Shown in pieces: positions 26,141 through 35,597 of a stretch of DNA of 64,000 nucleotides; the stretch's first letter is position 1; each line of letters begins with the position of its first letter. The notes beneath the pieces were generated by a model that had not been told where the DNA came from, did no database searches, and saw nothing but the letters and a program-made list of their open reading frames with translations. A program made the translations under genes and the position numbers. This stretch comes from Phycisphaerae bacterium (lineage in GTDB: Bacteria; Planctomycetota; Phycisphaerae; UBA1845; Fen-1342). Location of the stretch: NCBI GenBank assembly GCA_017999985.1, contig JAGNKU010000007.1, forward strand, positions 186,001 to 250,000, written 5' to 3'.

Positions 26141-27628
26141 TTACACCCGCAATTCCGCTGCGCGCGTCGCCCGCGCGCGATGCCGCTTCAGGAGCGGCTG
26201 TACGGTGTGCGCCAGGAATTCCCGTGTTTGCTGCGGGGCCAAGCCAACGTACCGCCGGGCCTCCAGCACCCGCGCCCACTTCACGCGGGCGAACGCGGGA
26301 TCGCCCTGCAGGCGCTCGATCAGATCGTTCGGCCGGCCATGCTGCTTGACCTGCCGGGCGGCCGCCTGCGCGTGCCGGCGGATCCGCTCATGCAATACCT
26401 GGCGGTCGCCGCCGCGGGCCGTCGCCTCCACGAGCATGTCCTCACTGGCGATGAAGGGCAGCTCGGCGGCGAGGCGGGCGGCGATCGTGGCCGGGTACAC
26501 CACCAGCCCATCGCAGATGTTGTGCAGCAGCAGCGTCAGGGCGTCGGCCGCGAGGAACGCCTCCGGCACAACCAGCCGCTTGTTGCTGGAATCGTCCAGC
26601 GTGCGTTCGAGCATCTGGGCCGCGAGCGTCTGCGGCGGCGAAGTCGCGAGACTGAGCAGGTAGCGCGCCAGTCCCGTGGCCCGTTCGCAGCGCATCGGAT
26701 TGCGCTTGTATGGCATCGCCGAGCTGCCAACCTGGTCCGCTTCGAAGGGCTCCTCGATCTCCTTCAGCATGGCCAGCAGGCGGAGATCGTTGCAGATCTT
26801 GTGCGTGCTCGCCGCGAACGACGCCAGCGCGGACACAACCTCCACGTCGATCTTGCGTGAATAGGTCTGCCCGCTTACGGGATAGCAGGCGTCGAAGCCG
26901 AGTTGCCGGGCGAACGAGCGTTCGAGCCGCGCCACCTTCGCGGGACTGCCGAGCAGTTTGAGGAACGAAGCCTGCGTGCCGGTCGCCCCGCGCAGCCCGC
27001 GGCATTGCAGGCCATCCCGCAGCGCGGCGCAGCGCTCCACATCCGCCACGAGGTCCGCCAGCCACAAGCACGCCCGCTTGCCGACCGTCGTGAGCTGGGC
27101 TGGCTGCAAGTGTGTGAAGCCCAGCGTCGGCAGATCGGCATATTCGTCCGCAAACTTCGCCAGTACCGCCACCACACCGACCAGCCGACTGACAATCAGA
27201 TCAAGCGCCTGCCGCATGAGCAGCAGGTCCGCGTTATCCACGATATCCATGCTCGTGGCGCCGAGGTGAATGATGCCGCGTGCGACCGGGGCCGCGTCGC
27301 CAAAGGCGTGAATATGCGCCATGACATCGTGCCGCAGCCGGCGCTCATACTGCTGGGCCGCATGAAAATCGATGTCGTCGACAGCCCGCTCCAGCGCCCG
27401 GACCTGCTTGGCCGTCACCGGCAGACCCAGCTCGTGCTCTGCCCGCGCCAGCGCAACCCAGATCCGCCGCCACGTCCCGCAGCGCGACTGCGGGCTCCAC
27501 AGGCGCAGCATCTCCGCCGACGCATAGCGCGCCGCCAGCGGGTGCTCGAAGTCCTCGTGCGGGCCGGACTTCCGGCGCGCGTGCTGCGGATGCGATACCA
27601 AGTGCGGCTTGCGGCGGATCGGCGGCAT
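26141..27628 (-). CDS. purB: Adenylosuccinate lyase
   Basis: The ATG at 27628 is preferred because GGAGG stands 10 bases ahead; a TTG three codons upstream would lie directly against that site. The 495-residue protein has HLGATSMDIVDNADL, TLGFTHLQPAQL with the general-acid His, and the signature loop GSSAMPYKRNP containing the catalytic Ser. It catalyses two steps of purine synthesis, cleaving SAICAR and adenylosuccinate. The basic N-terminal leader (about 25 residues) is longer than usual. It follows the trans-sulfuration gene within a few bases, so the two are coupled. Confidence 0.95.
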   Translation of the reverse strand: MPPIRRKPHLVSHPQHARRKSGPHEDFEHPLAARYASAEMLRLWSPQSRCGTWRRIWVALARAEHELGLPVTAKQVRALERAVDDIDFHAAQQYERRLRHDVMAHIHAFGDAAPVARGIIHLGATSMDIVDNADLLLMRQALDLIVSRLVGVVAVLAKFADEYADLPTLGFTHLQPAQLTTVGKRACLWLADLVADVERCAALRDGLQCRGLRGATGTQASFLKLLGSPAKVARLERSFARQLGFDACYPVSGQTYSRKIDVEVVSALASFAASTHKICNDLRLLAMLKEIEEPFEADQVGSSAMPYKRNPMRCERATGLARYLLSLATSPPQTLAAQMLERTLDDSSNKRLVVPEAFLAADALTLLLHNICDGLVVYPATIAARLAAELPFIASEDMLVEATARGGDRQVLHERIRRHAQAAARQVKQHGRPNDLIERLQGDPAFARVKWARVLEARRYVGLAPQQTREFLAHTVQPLLKRHRARATRAAELRV

Positions 27629-27633
27629 GGCGG

Positions 27634-28824
27634 TCAATCCTCCAGGGCGTGGCGCACGTCATTGAGCAGATCGTCGGTCGATTCCAGACCAGCGTGCAGA
27701 CGGATGATCCAGGCGGGCTCCCCGGCGTTGGCGGCGAACAGCGTGCTGCTCAGTCCGCCCACCACCAGGCTTTCATACCCGCCCCAACTGCACCCGATGC
27801 TGAAGATGCGCAGGCGGTTCATGAACCGGTGCGCGGCGGCCTGCGACTGGTCGCGCAGGGCGAAGCTGAACAGCCCGGAGTAGCCGCGCATCTGGCGTCG
27901 TCCGACGGCGTAGTTCGCGTACGACTCCAGGCCGGGGTGATAGACGCGTTGCACCGCCGGGTGCGCCGCCAGCATCCGCGCCAGCGCCAGCCCGCTGCGC
28001 TGGTGCTGCTCCATGCGGACGGCTAGCGTGCGCAGCCCGCGGACCAGCAGCCACGCCGCAAACGGGTCGATCGACGCACCGAGATTCTCCGCCTCGCAGC
28101 ACAGCTTGCGGCCCAGCGCGTCGTCGCGTCCCACTACCACCCCGCCCAGCGTGTCGCTGTGCCCACCGATGAACTTGGTCGCGCTGTGCACCACGAGGTC
28201 GACACCGAGATCGAGCGGGCACTGGAAATACGGCGTGGACCACGAGTTGTCCAGCATCGTCAGAATGCCGCGCTGCCGGGCCGCCGCCACGATCGGCGCC
28301 AGATCGATTACGTCGAAGCGCCCCGTCGTCGGGCTCTCGAGATAGATCAACTGCGTCTCGTCGCGCAGGGCCGCCGCGAAGTCGTCCGGGTTCGTGCCGG
28401 GCACGAACGTCACCGACACGTTGAAGCGGCTGAGGTACTCGGCCAGATAACGGCGCGTCGGCTGGTAGCAGTCAGACACGACCACAACGTGAGCGTCGGT
28501 TGTCAGGCGCAGATTGATCGCCGCGGTGATCGCGCCCATGCCCGACGCGAACGCCCGCGCCCAGTTCCCATGCTCCAGCCGCGCCAGCTTCGCCTCGAAC
28601 ACCGCCGTCGTCGGGTTGCTGCGGCGCGTGTAGTCATAGAACGGCGTGTCCGGCTGATCACGCCGGTCGAACGACTCCGCGTCGGGATACACGAACGTCG
28701 AAGTCTGGTAGATCGGCGGCGACGCCGCGCCGCGCTGGTCCGGCCGCGGCTCGCCGAAATGGGCACACAACGTCTCGAATCCCCCTGCCGCGCGCGGGTC
28801 GCGCTCCTGGTCACTCGCACTCAA
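27634..28824 (-). CDS. PLP-dependent trans-sulfuration enzyme (MetB/MetC type)
   Basis: The TTG start at 28824 is supported by AAGGAG 8 bases upstream. The 396-residue protein has YTRRSNPT, the PLP-stacking Tyr region, the SGMGAI phosphate-binding loop, and HSATKFIGGHSD with the Schiff-base Lys. It belongs to the Cys/Met-metabolism fold-type I group: cystathionine gamma-synthase, beta- or gamma-lyase, or an O-acyl-homoserine sulfhydrylase. The sequence does not tell these apart. Its stop touches the purB start region. Confidence 0.92.
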   Translation of the reverse strand: MSASDQERDPRAAGGFETLCAHFGEPRPDQRGAASPPIYQTSTFVYPDAESFDRRDQPDTPFYDYTRRSNPTTAVFEAKLARLEHGNWARAFASGMGAITAAINLRLTTDAHVVVVSDCYQPTRRYLAEYLSRFNVSVTFVPGTNPDDFAAALRDETQLIYLESPTTGRFDVIDLAPIVAAARQRGILTMLDNSWSTPYFQCPLDLGVDLVVHSATKFIGGHSDTLGGVVVGRDDALGRKLCCEAENLGASIDPFAAWLLVRGLRTLAVRMEQHQRSGLALARMLAAHPAVQRVYHPGLESYANYAVGRRQMRGYSGLFSFALRDQSQAAAHRFMNRLRIFSIGCSWGGYESLVVGGLSSTLFAANAGEPAWIIRLHAGLESTDDLLNDVRHALED

Positions 28825-28887
28825 GCACTACACTCCTTGTCGCCCCACCGGGGCCTGCCAAGACATTCCCCGTTTTGCACCCGGGGG

Positions 28888-29991
28888 TCAAGCCGGCCGG
28901 GTTGCGGCGGCGGAGAAGTAATCCACGTGCGGCAGCAACTCGGCAGCGCGATGAAACACGATCTCGTTGAATCCAAGCCGCCGACACGTCGTCGCCGCCC
29001 GCTGCGGCCACGAGCGGATCGCCGCGATCCGCCGGTAGTCGCCGCCCAGGTCACGGCGCAAGCGGTGCAGCAGCGGCGGCACCGGGAAGTCCGTGCCGAA
29101 CAGCAGCTTCGCGTGCAGATTCTGCCGCCGCGCCAATCGCCGGAGGTAACCCACCTTGGTCCAAGTGGTGAGGGCCGCGATGTCCGCATACAGCGGCGCG
29201 TCGGCAAACTCGCCCGCGAGCGCCGCCAGTAATGCCCGGTGCGAGTCACGATCACCCCACGGCTGTACCGGTGTCGCCGCGTGAGCGACGATCGTACAAG
29301 GCATCTCACCCGTCCGACGGAAGCTGCGCAGCGTGTCCAACAGGGGGCCGATGCCGCGATATGCGGGCCGCTGCGTTTTGAGCGTGAACTCCTCGTTGTA
29401 ATGCACCAGCACCGGCAGGCCGAGGGCCGCACAGCGCCGTAGCACCGCCACGCTACGCGGGTCGGTCACATCGATGTTGTGATGCAGTGGCAGCCACTTC
29501 AGCAGGCTGGCCCCCGCCGCGAAGACCTCTTCCACGCACGCGACCGCGTTCGGTCGGTACGGGTGTACGGACGCCCCGAACAGGAAGCGGTCGGGATGCC
29601 GCCGACATACGTCCCGAATCAGGCTGTTCGACGTGTAGATGTCACTCCCGAATGTATCGCCAGGGCCCGGCAGCGGCACGCAGCGCCCGTCATCGTCGTG
29701 CACCGCATCGAACGCGAGCAACACGAACCGCTCAATCGGCCCCGGCGACTGGAGCTGCTCCGCGTACTCCGCCGCCAGGCGCCGGTCCGCCGCGGCGTCG
29801 TCCGTCGGGAACCGCAGCAGCCGCCGTGCCAGCCGCCACGGGACGCGGTGCAGCGCCCGCGGCGACACGCACGAATCGTAGTCGGTCGGCCGCGCCGGCG
29901 TACCGGCAGTCACCGGTTCGAAGCTGAACCGCTCGGCCACGACGGGCCGCAGCCGGAGAAAGGTGTAATGACAATGCACGTCAATGATCAT
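28888..29991 (-). CDS. Amidohydrolase-superfamily metal-dependent hydrolase
   Basis: The 367-residue protein opens with the metal-binding DVHCHY. It has HPYRPNA and a LKWLPLHHNID strand (possible Lys/His ligands), VLVHYNEE, TIVAHAATP and FGTDFPVPP with the last metal Asp. This layout fits the amidohydrolase-2 (TIM-barrel) group, which includes decarboxylases and lactonases. The substrate is unknown. The ATG at 29991 lies inside the end of the preceding membrane protein gene (11-base overlap), so the three genes 31386 to 28888 form a coupled set. Confidence 0.85.
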   Translation of the reverse strand: MIIDVHCHYTFLRLRPVVAERFSFEPVTAGTPARPTDYDSCVSPRALHRVPWRLARRLLRFPTDDAAADRRLAAEYAEQLQSPGPIERFVLLAFDAVHDDDGRCVPLPGPGDTFGSDIYTSNSLIRDVCRRHPDRFLFGASVHPYRPNAVACVEEVFAAGASLLKWLPLHHNIDVTDPRSVAVLRRCAALGLPVLVHYNEEFTLKTQRPAYRGIGPLLDTLRSFRRTGEMPCTIVAHAATPVQPWGDRDSHRALLAALAGEFADAPLYADIAALTTWTKVGYLRRLARRQNLHAKLLFGTDFPVPPLLHRLRRDLGGDYRRIAAIRSWPQRAATTCRRLGFNEIVFHRAAELLPHVDYFSAAATRPA

Positions 29992-30808
29992 GGCGCTGGC
30001 CGCGCGGCTCGTCGTCCGCGGACGACTCAGGCCCCTCGCACTCGGCCCAGGCTGCGAGATCGTCCGCCAGATTCATGGGCGCTTCATGGCGCGCGTGTGG
30101 CGTAGCGTATTCATGGCGCTGGCCGCGCGTCCAGCGCAATAGGACGATGGTCACGACCAGCCCAACGACGATCGCGCCCACAAGCCAGCGCCAATCAAGC
30201 GCACCGGCGGCGACACGCGGCGCCGCGCGTTCGATCGATGTCGGCCCGGGCGCGATGATCAGCGCCGCCTGTTGCACACGCCCGGACGCGCCGTGATACG
30301 AGCGGGTCATGACGAAGTAGCCAGTCACCCGCAGCGCCGCCCCGAGCGGTATGTCCGCCGCGTTCTCGGTCAGGATCAGCGTGCAGGTCAGCGGCTGGTC
30401 GGTGCGCTGCAGCTCAAGCTGCCAGAGCTGGCCAAGCTCGGGCCGCGCCGGCAACGTGTACGGCGCCTTGTTCCGTCCGACAACGCCGGTGACGGTGACG
30501 GGCCGGCCGCGAAACTCGCCGGGGCGCTCGAGCAGGTCGCGCCAATCCGACACATCGAGCGGCCTCTGGGTCGTGCCGGGCGAACGCGGGCTGCGCTTCA
30601 CGAAATCCAGCACGGCGTAAAACCCAGGCTGGTCGAAGTTGAACGCGAAATCCTGCGTGGCACCGAGAGCCGTGCGTACATCGGCGGGCAGCTCCCACTC
30701 GGCAGGCAACGTCGCAGGCGTTGGAGTCTGCCCGGCTGCATGCGCTGCCAGCGCCCCTACAACCATGGCACCCAGCAGCCCGGCTAGTAGTCGGCGTCCT
30801 GCTCCCAT
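29981..30808 (-). CDS. Membrane-anchored protein with OB-like domain, function unknown
   Basis: The ATG at 30808 gives 275 residues. A signal peptide is followed by about 170 residues with an RPVTVTGVVGRNKAPYTLP strand pair, LWQLELQRT and GAALRVTGYFVMTRSY. These suggest an oligonucleotide-binding-type beta barrel, a fold also used in periplasmic stress proteins. A single helix (residues 215-235) and a charged 40-residue cytoplasmic tail follow. A long open frame upstream is the lipoprotein gene read out of frame. Its start lies 25 bases inside that lipoprotein gene. Confidence 0.7.
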   Translation of the reverse strand: MGAGRRLLAGLLGAMVVGALAAHAAGQTPTPATLPAEWELPADVRTALGATQDFAFNFDQPGFYAVLDFVKRSPRSPGTTQRPLDVSDWRDLLERPGEFRGRPVTVTGVVGRNKAPYTLPARPELGQLWQLELQRTDQPLTCTLILTENAADIPLGAALRVTGYFVMTRSYHGASGRVQQAALIIAPGPTSIERAAPRVAAGALDWRWLVGAIVVGLVVTIVLLRWTRGQRHEYATPHARHEAPMNLADDLAAWAECEGPESSADDEPRGQRHDH

Positions 30809-31386
30809 GGAAAGCTCGGTTGAGACGTCGCGGGGGCGGTCACGGGGGCCTCGGCGTCGCCCAGCGGTTGCATCTCGGCCGGCGCGAACGTCATCCGCAA
30901 TTCTCCCTCCTCGGGGAAGACGAGAATGGCAATCCGGTCCTCGTCGGCACGGCGAAGCGCCACCTTGTGCTCCGGCAGAAAATCGACCTGGCTGATCACG
31001 AGATACGTCGGCTGGGGCACGTGCGCCGCGTCGATTTCCTTGATCTCCTGAATCGTCAGCGAGCGCAGCGAGTTCAGTACGCGCTCGAAACGGGCCCGGC
31101 TCTCCGGGTCGGTCGCCCGCGACACCAGTCGCCGATAGCCCGCGTAGTCGCCGGCCAGCGACGTCTCCATGAACTGCCGCAGGAACGCCACCACGTCCGG
31201 ATAGTCCCGCTCCAGCCCGGCGGCAAAGTAATACTCCGGCTTCGGCGATGTCGGTTCCACCGCGGCCGGCGCCGGCGCGCTGCTCGGACGCTTCCCGGAA
31301 GGCGACCCCCGATCGCACGCCGTCACCCCGCACACGACGGCGATGGCCGTCAGGCTCAGAACACGCCACCAAGTGCTTCGAGGCAT
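30784..31386 (-). CDS. Lipoprotein of unknown function
   Basis: The 200-residue protein has a signal with lipobox (GVTAC, Cys24). A Pro/Ala-rich linker is followed by an alpha/beta domain of about 120 residues with YYFAAGLERDYPDVVAFLRQF and RFERVLNSLRSL helices and a strand-rich end. It may be a tail-to-membrane tether for the next gene, which it overlaps by 25 bases. I do not recognise the fold. Confidence 0.7.
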   Translation of the reverse strand: MPRSTWWRVLSLTAIAVVCGVTACDRGSPSGKRPSSAPAPAAVEPTSPKPEYYFAAGLERDYPDVVAFLRQFMETSLAGDYAGYRRLVSRATDPESRARFERVLNSLRSLTIQEIKEIDAAHVPQPTYLVISQVDFLPEHKVALRRADEDRIAILVFPEEGELRMTFAPAEMQPLGDAEAPVTAPATSQPSFPWEQDADY

Positions 31387-31459
31387 ACCACGCTACTCCC
31401 ACGCTGTGGACTGTAGCCTCATGCTAGCTCAAGCGCCGTGATTTGGCGAACGGTCGGGG

Positions 31460-32566
31460 CTAGGGCTGGCCGCGCCGGGCGAAGCGCACCGCCTGTTTCA
31501 GCGCGGTGAGGGCATCGCGTGGCGCCTCATCGGCCTGCTCGAAGTCGAACCACCGCACGCCGTGGCGGACGCCCTCCGCGACGGTCCGCACGAGGTCAGC
31601 CGGCTCGTCAAACAGCGGCTGCCAGACAGCGAGCGACAGGCCGTCGTCGGCCTGGACGGGCGCGAGGCCCTCTTCCGCGCGCTGCGTCCGCCGCACGACA
31701 CGCAGCAGCGGACGAACGCCGACGCGGTCCCGGTACGGAAACGGCTCGTCGGCGGGAAACACGACTTGCAGCAACGGGTCGGTCTGCGCGAGGCGTGCGA
31801 GCCAGTCGCCGCAATCCGCCACCCGGACCGCCAGGTAATCAGCGACCAGCGGGTCATCTTCGGTCAGGGCCGGCGTCCCCGCGAGCGCGCGTTCGACCTG
31901 GACGCGCACACTGCGCGCCGCCTGGTCGGGAGCGACCCCGGCGCGGGCGGCAACCTGCCGGCAGGCGGAGCAGAAGCACGTGTCCACCAGGCGGCGCGCG
32001 GCCGGCTGCCAGCGCAGCGGACGAGGGAGCGCGCGATCCATCGGCAGATCGGGCACCCAGTCGGCCAGCTCCCAGGCAGCCGGTTCGTAGCGGTGCAGAT
32101 CGTCCAGCGTTGCCCGGACCAGCTCGCGCAGGTCAGGCTGCGAGGCACAGCCACCCGCCGCGGTGACTTCCTGCCCCCAGGCGTTCCGCTGCAGCAGGTG
32201 GCTCGCCTGTTCCAGCAGCACCGCCGCGCCGCGCAGGTCGAGCCGCATGACGAGCTTCAGGTTCAGGCGCTGCGCATGCTCACGCAGCCGGCCCAGCACG
32301 TCCGCCCCCGCAAACCACGACGCCCGCACCGGCCGGATGCCCACCGCCGCATACGCCTTGGCCGCGTGGGGGAAATGCCAGCCGCCGGCCGTCTCGAAGT
32401 GCGGCTGCTCCGGCGCGGTCCCCACGCGAAAGTGCGTCTGCGGTCCCGTCACGACCGGCACTGTGACGTGCTCGAGCCCGATCTCGCCCGCGGCGCGCTC
32501 CAGCAACGCACCCCGGTCGGCCGCATAACTCCAGAGCGGCAAGACGATCCCGAATTGTGCGGCCAT
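31460..32566 (-). CDS. Uncharacterised protein, possible TIM-barrel
   Basis: The ATG at 32566 is chosen because it opens the strand QFGIVLPLWSY; longer frames upstream consist of intergenic repeat-like sequence. The 368-residue protein alternates strands and helices in barrel order: IRPVRASWFAG, LKLVMRLDLRG and VRWFDFEQADEA. It includes a CFCSACRQ segment resembling a metal knot and Asp/Glu at strand ends. It might be a glycoside-hydrolase-like barrel, but no catalytic pair is certain. It is divergent from the phosphomannomutase gene. Confidence 0.65.
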   Translation of the reverse strand: MAAQFGIVLPLWSYAADRGALLERAAGEIGLEHVTVPVVTGPQTHFRVGTAPEQPHFETAGGWHFPHAAKAYAAVGIRPVRASWFAGADVLGRLREHAQRLNLKLVMRLDLRGAAVLLEQASHLLQRNAWGQEVTAAGGCASQPDLRELVRATLDDLHRYEPAAWELADWVPDLPMDRALPRPLRWQPAARRLVDTCFCSACRQVAARAGVAPDQAARSVRVQVERALAGTPALTEDDPLVADYLAVRVADCGDWLARLAQTDPLLQVVFPADEPFPYRDRVGVRPLLRVVRRTQRAEEGLAPVQADDGLSLAVWQPLFDEPADLVRTVAEGVRHGVRWFDFEQADEAPRDALTALKQAVRFARRGQP

Positions 32567-32732
32567 GAACAGCCGAACCTCCGTGACCCCGCGCCTGTGG
32601 CACCGCACCCGTGGCACCGGCGTTCCACCAGCCAACGTGTACTCCGAGGCACCGCGGGCCACACCGCCGAGGGTAGCCGATTCCGCCGCCGTCTGCTAGC
32701 ATCCGCGTCTGAGCAACTCGGGAGTGCGCATC

Positions 32733-34331
32733 GTGCCGAACGAGTCGGATGATAAGCAGCGGTTCTGCCCGGGTGAGGAACACATCCGGATTTCCGAGGC
32801 GATCTGCCTGGGCCGACGTCGGGCCAATTTCCGCAAGTGCCCCGGGTGCCAGTTCAATGACGACGAGCGCGGCCAGACGCCATACTACGCCCCCTCCGGC
32901 CCCGCCGGGGTCCGGCCACCCCCGCGCGCCGTTCTGGAAATGGAAAAGCGAGACATGATCGAAAAGGTGTTCAAAGCCTATGACGTGCGCGCCACGGTGC
33001 CCGACCCGCTGAACGAGGACGTGGCCTGGCGCATCGGCAACGCGACTGCCCAACTGCTGCGCACGACCCTCACCGGCTACAATCGCAGCGATTCCAAGAT
33101 GAACACGCTGATCGTCGGCCGCGACATGCGCAAGCACAGCCGCAAGCTGTGCCACGCGTTCATGGAAGGCGCCGCCGCCGTCGGCACCCCCGTCGTCGAC
33201 ATCGGCCTCATCGACACATCGCAAATCTATTTCGCGACGAACTACATGCCCTGCTGCGGCGGTGTGCAGACCACTGCCAGCCACAACCCGGCCAACTATA
33301 ACGGCTTCAAGATCTGTGGCGCCAAGGGCAAGCCGATCGGCGCCGAGACCGGCCTCAAGGAGATCGAGCGCATCGCCCGCGCAATTTCACGGCACGACGT
33401 GCCCGAGACGATCCCCATCCGCACGCTCGACCTGTCGGAGCCCTACCGGAACTACCTCCGCAAGTTCATGCGCACGCCGCGGCCGCTGAAAGTCGTCATC
33501 GACGCCTCCAACGGCATGGCCGGCCGCTGGTTCCCGATCATCTTCAACGGCGCGCCGAACCTGACGATCATCCCGCTCAACTTCGATCACGACGGGGAAT
33601 TCGTGCACCCGCCGAACCCGCTCGTGCCAGCGAACCTCCAGCAGCTCCAGGCCGCCGTGCGCGACAACCACGCCGACTTTGGGGCCTGCTTCGACGGCGA
33701 CGCCGATCGCTGCGTGTTCGTCGACGGCGACGCTCACATGGTGCGTCCGGACCTGGTCACCGCCCTGCTCGCTGTCGAATACCTGCGCGAACGCCCCGGC
33801 TCCACCGTGGTCTACGATCTGCGCTCCAGCCGAGTCGTGCCGGAAGTGATCCAGAAGTCCGGCGGCACGCCCCGCCGCGAGCGCGTCGGCCACGTGTTCA
33901 TGAAGCGCAGCTTGGCCGAGACCAACGCCGTGTTCGGCGGCGAGCTCAGTGGCCACTTTTACTTCCGCGATTTCTTCTTCTGCGACTCGGGCATGATGGC
34001 CTTCATCGCCCTCGTGAACGTCCTCACCCGCAGCGGCAAGTCGCTGGCCGAGCTGATCGAGCCGCTCAACATCTACGCCAGCAGCGGCGAACGCAACTTC
34101 GAAAACGACGACAAGGACGGCACGCTGCGGCGGATCAGCGAGAAATACAAGGACGCCGAGATCGACCACCTCGACGGCGTGACCGTGCAATACAAGGACT
34201 GGTGGTTCAACATCCGCGCGTCGAACACCGAACCGCTGCTGCGCCTAAACATGGAAGCGGCCAACGACCGCCTGCTGGAGGACAAGCTCGCCGAACTGAC
34301 GCCGCTGCTCGGCAAGGCGGTGGCACACTAA
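32733..34331 (+). CDS. Phosphomannomutase/phosphoglucomutase with N-terminal Cys motif
   Basis: The GTG at 32733 has GGGAG 8 bases ahead; a GTG at 32724 lies on that site. The 532-residue enzyme has the phosphoserine loop TTASHNP (Ser183), the metal loop CFDGDADRC, and the sugar-binding GGELSGHFYFR. C-terminal RASNTEP is the phosphate-binding block. It interconverts hexose-1- and hexose-6-phosphates for envelope polysaccharides. About 70 residues precede the usual start and contain four Cys (C12, C25, C36-x2-C39), a possible zinc or Fe-S site. It is coupled to the next gene by TAATG. Confidence 0.92.
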   Translation: MPNESDDKQRFCPGEEHIRISEAICLGRRRANFRKCPGCQFNDDERGQTPYYAPSGPAGVRPPPRAVLEMEKRDMIEKVFKAYDVRATVPDPLNEDVAWRIGNATAQLLRTTLTGYNRSDSKMNTLIVGRDMRKHSRKLCHAFMEGAAAVGTPVVDIGLIDTSQIYFATNYMPCCGGVQTTASHNPANYNGFKICGAKGKPIGAETGLKEIERIARAISRHDVPETIPIRTLDLSEPYRNYLRKFMRTPRPLKVVIDASNGMAGRWFPIIFNGAPNLTIIPLNFDHDGEFVHPPNPLVPANLQQLQAAVRDNHADFGACFDGDADRCVFVDGDAHMVRPDLVTALLAVEYLRERPGSTVVYDLRSSRVVPEVIQKSGGTPRRERVGHVFMKRSLAETNAVFGGELSGHFYFRDFFFCDSGMMAFIALVNVLTRSGKSLAELIEPLNIYASSGERNFENDDKDGTLRRISEKYKDAEIDHLDGVTVQYKDWWFNIRASNTEPLLRLNMEAANDRLLEDKLAELTPLLGKAVAH

Positions 34332-35584
34332 TGGCCCGCGCGACCGCGGCATTGCACGCGGGCTTCTTCCATGACGTGCTGCCCAGCGGCGTCGAATTCG
34401 GCGCCGACGTACTCCCCCAGCGCAACACCGTCGCCCTCTGCTTCCGCATGCTGTCCGGCGTCATCGATGAGCCGGCCGAGTTGGCCGGCATCGGCGCGGC
34501 GGTCGAACGCACCCTTTCCAAGGGCACGCGCAAGTATGACGGCCAGGCGCTGGCGGACGCTTTCGATCAGCGCGGGGCGCAATGGGCATCCGTCAGCGGC
34601 CGGCAGTCCATGCTGGTGCGTGTGCTCTGCCTGCCGGAATTCGTCCCGGACATCGTCGAGCTCGTCGCGGAGCTGCTCCGGCATCCGACCTTCCCCGACG
34701 AGGCCTGCCGCGTAGCGGTCGAGCTCGCGCAGCAGGAATTGCGGCAGATGGAGGACGAGCCGCAGGAGCTGCTGCGCGATATGATCCAGCGATTGACGTA
34801 CGGGCCGGTGTTCGGTCGGCACACGGATGGCACGCTCGAGTCGTTGCCGCGCGTGACGCCGGAGGCGATGCGCGCCCATTGGCAGCGCGTCTATCACGCC
34901 GGGCGGCTCCAGGTGGCGGCGGCGGGGCCAATTCAGGCGCAGCAACTCGCCCGGCAGGTGGACCAGTGCTTCGCGGGTTTCGGCTCCGCGGACCTGGCTG
35001 GCCGCGCGCCGGCGGATTTCGAGTTCAAGCCCGCGCGCGAGCATCGACACAAGGAGCTCGAGCAGCAGTACATCGGCATCACCCTGCCGGGGCTCCCGCG
35101 CGACGCGGAGGAATTCGCGGTCGAGCAGGTCCTGCTGGGCGTGCTGGCCGGCGGCATGAGCGGTCGGCTCTTCACGGAGGTGCGCGAGAAGCAGGGCCTG
35201 GTCTACTGGGTCGGCGCCTGGCACGAGCAGCCGCGCGGCAAGGGCGTGCTGCACCTCGGCGCCAGCACCACGCCCGAACGCTGCCACCAGACCTTCGACA
35301 CGCTGCTGCGCGAGCTGCGGCGCGTCGGCGAGGACCTCGACACCATCGAGACCGAACGCGCCCGCGACAGCCTGATCGCCCAGTACGAGACCGAGGACGA
35401 CCTGACGCGCGCCCGCGTCGGTGACTTGAGCGATGACCTGTTTCACTTTGGCCGGCCGGTCGGGCGCGAGGCCCGATTGGCGGCGCTGCGGGCCGTGAAT
35501 GTCGCGCAGGTCCGCGCGTATGCCCGCGGGCTGCCGCTGGATCAACTATGCGTCGCGACCCTGGGGCCGCGCGCTCTAGCGTGA
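34331..35584 (+). CDS. M16-family protein lacking the zinc-binding motif
   Basis: The 417-residue protein has the two-half M16 architecture. In the N-half the HxxEH motif reads AAVER (residues 56-60), so both His are gone while the neighbouring KGT block is intact. In the C-half the substrate-binding Arg/Tyr pair is kept in MSGRLFTEVREKQGLVYW. This matches the non-catalytic partner of heterodimeric M16 peptidases such as mitochondrial processing peptidase. No catalytic partner is encoded nearby. Its start overlaps the phosphomannomutase stop (TAATG), so the two are translated together. Confidence 0.85.
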   Translation: MARATAALHAGFFHDVLPSGVEFGADVLPQRNTVALCFRMLSGVIDEPAELAGIGAAVERTLSKGTRKYDGQALADAFDQRGAQWASVSGRQSMLVRVLCLPEFVPDIVELVAELLRHPTFPDEACRVAVELAQQELRQMEDEPQELLRDMIQRLTYGPVFGRHTDGTLESLPRVTPEAMRAHWQRVYHAGRLQVAAAGPIQAQQLARQVDQCFAGFGSADLAGRAPADFEFKPAREHRHKELEQQYIGITLPGLPRDAEEFAVEQVLLGVLAGGMSGRLFTEVREKQGLVYWVGAWHEQPRGKGVLHLGASTTPERCHQTFDTLLRELRRVGEDLDTIETERARDSLIAQYETEDDLTRARVGDLSDDLFHFGRPVGREARLAALRAVNVAQVRAYARGLPLDQLCVATLGPRALA

Positions 35585-35597
35585 GAGGAATGCACCC

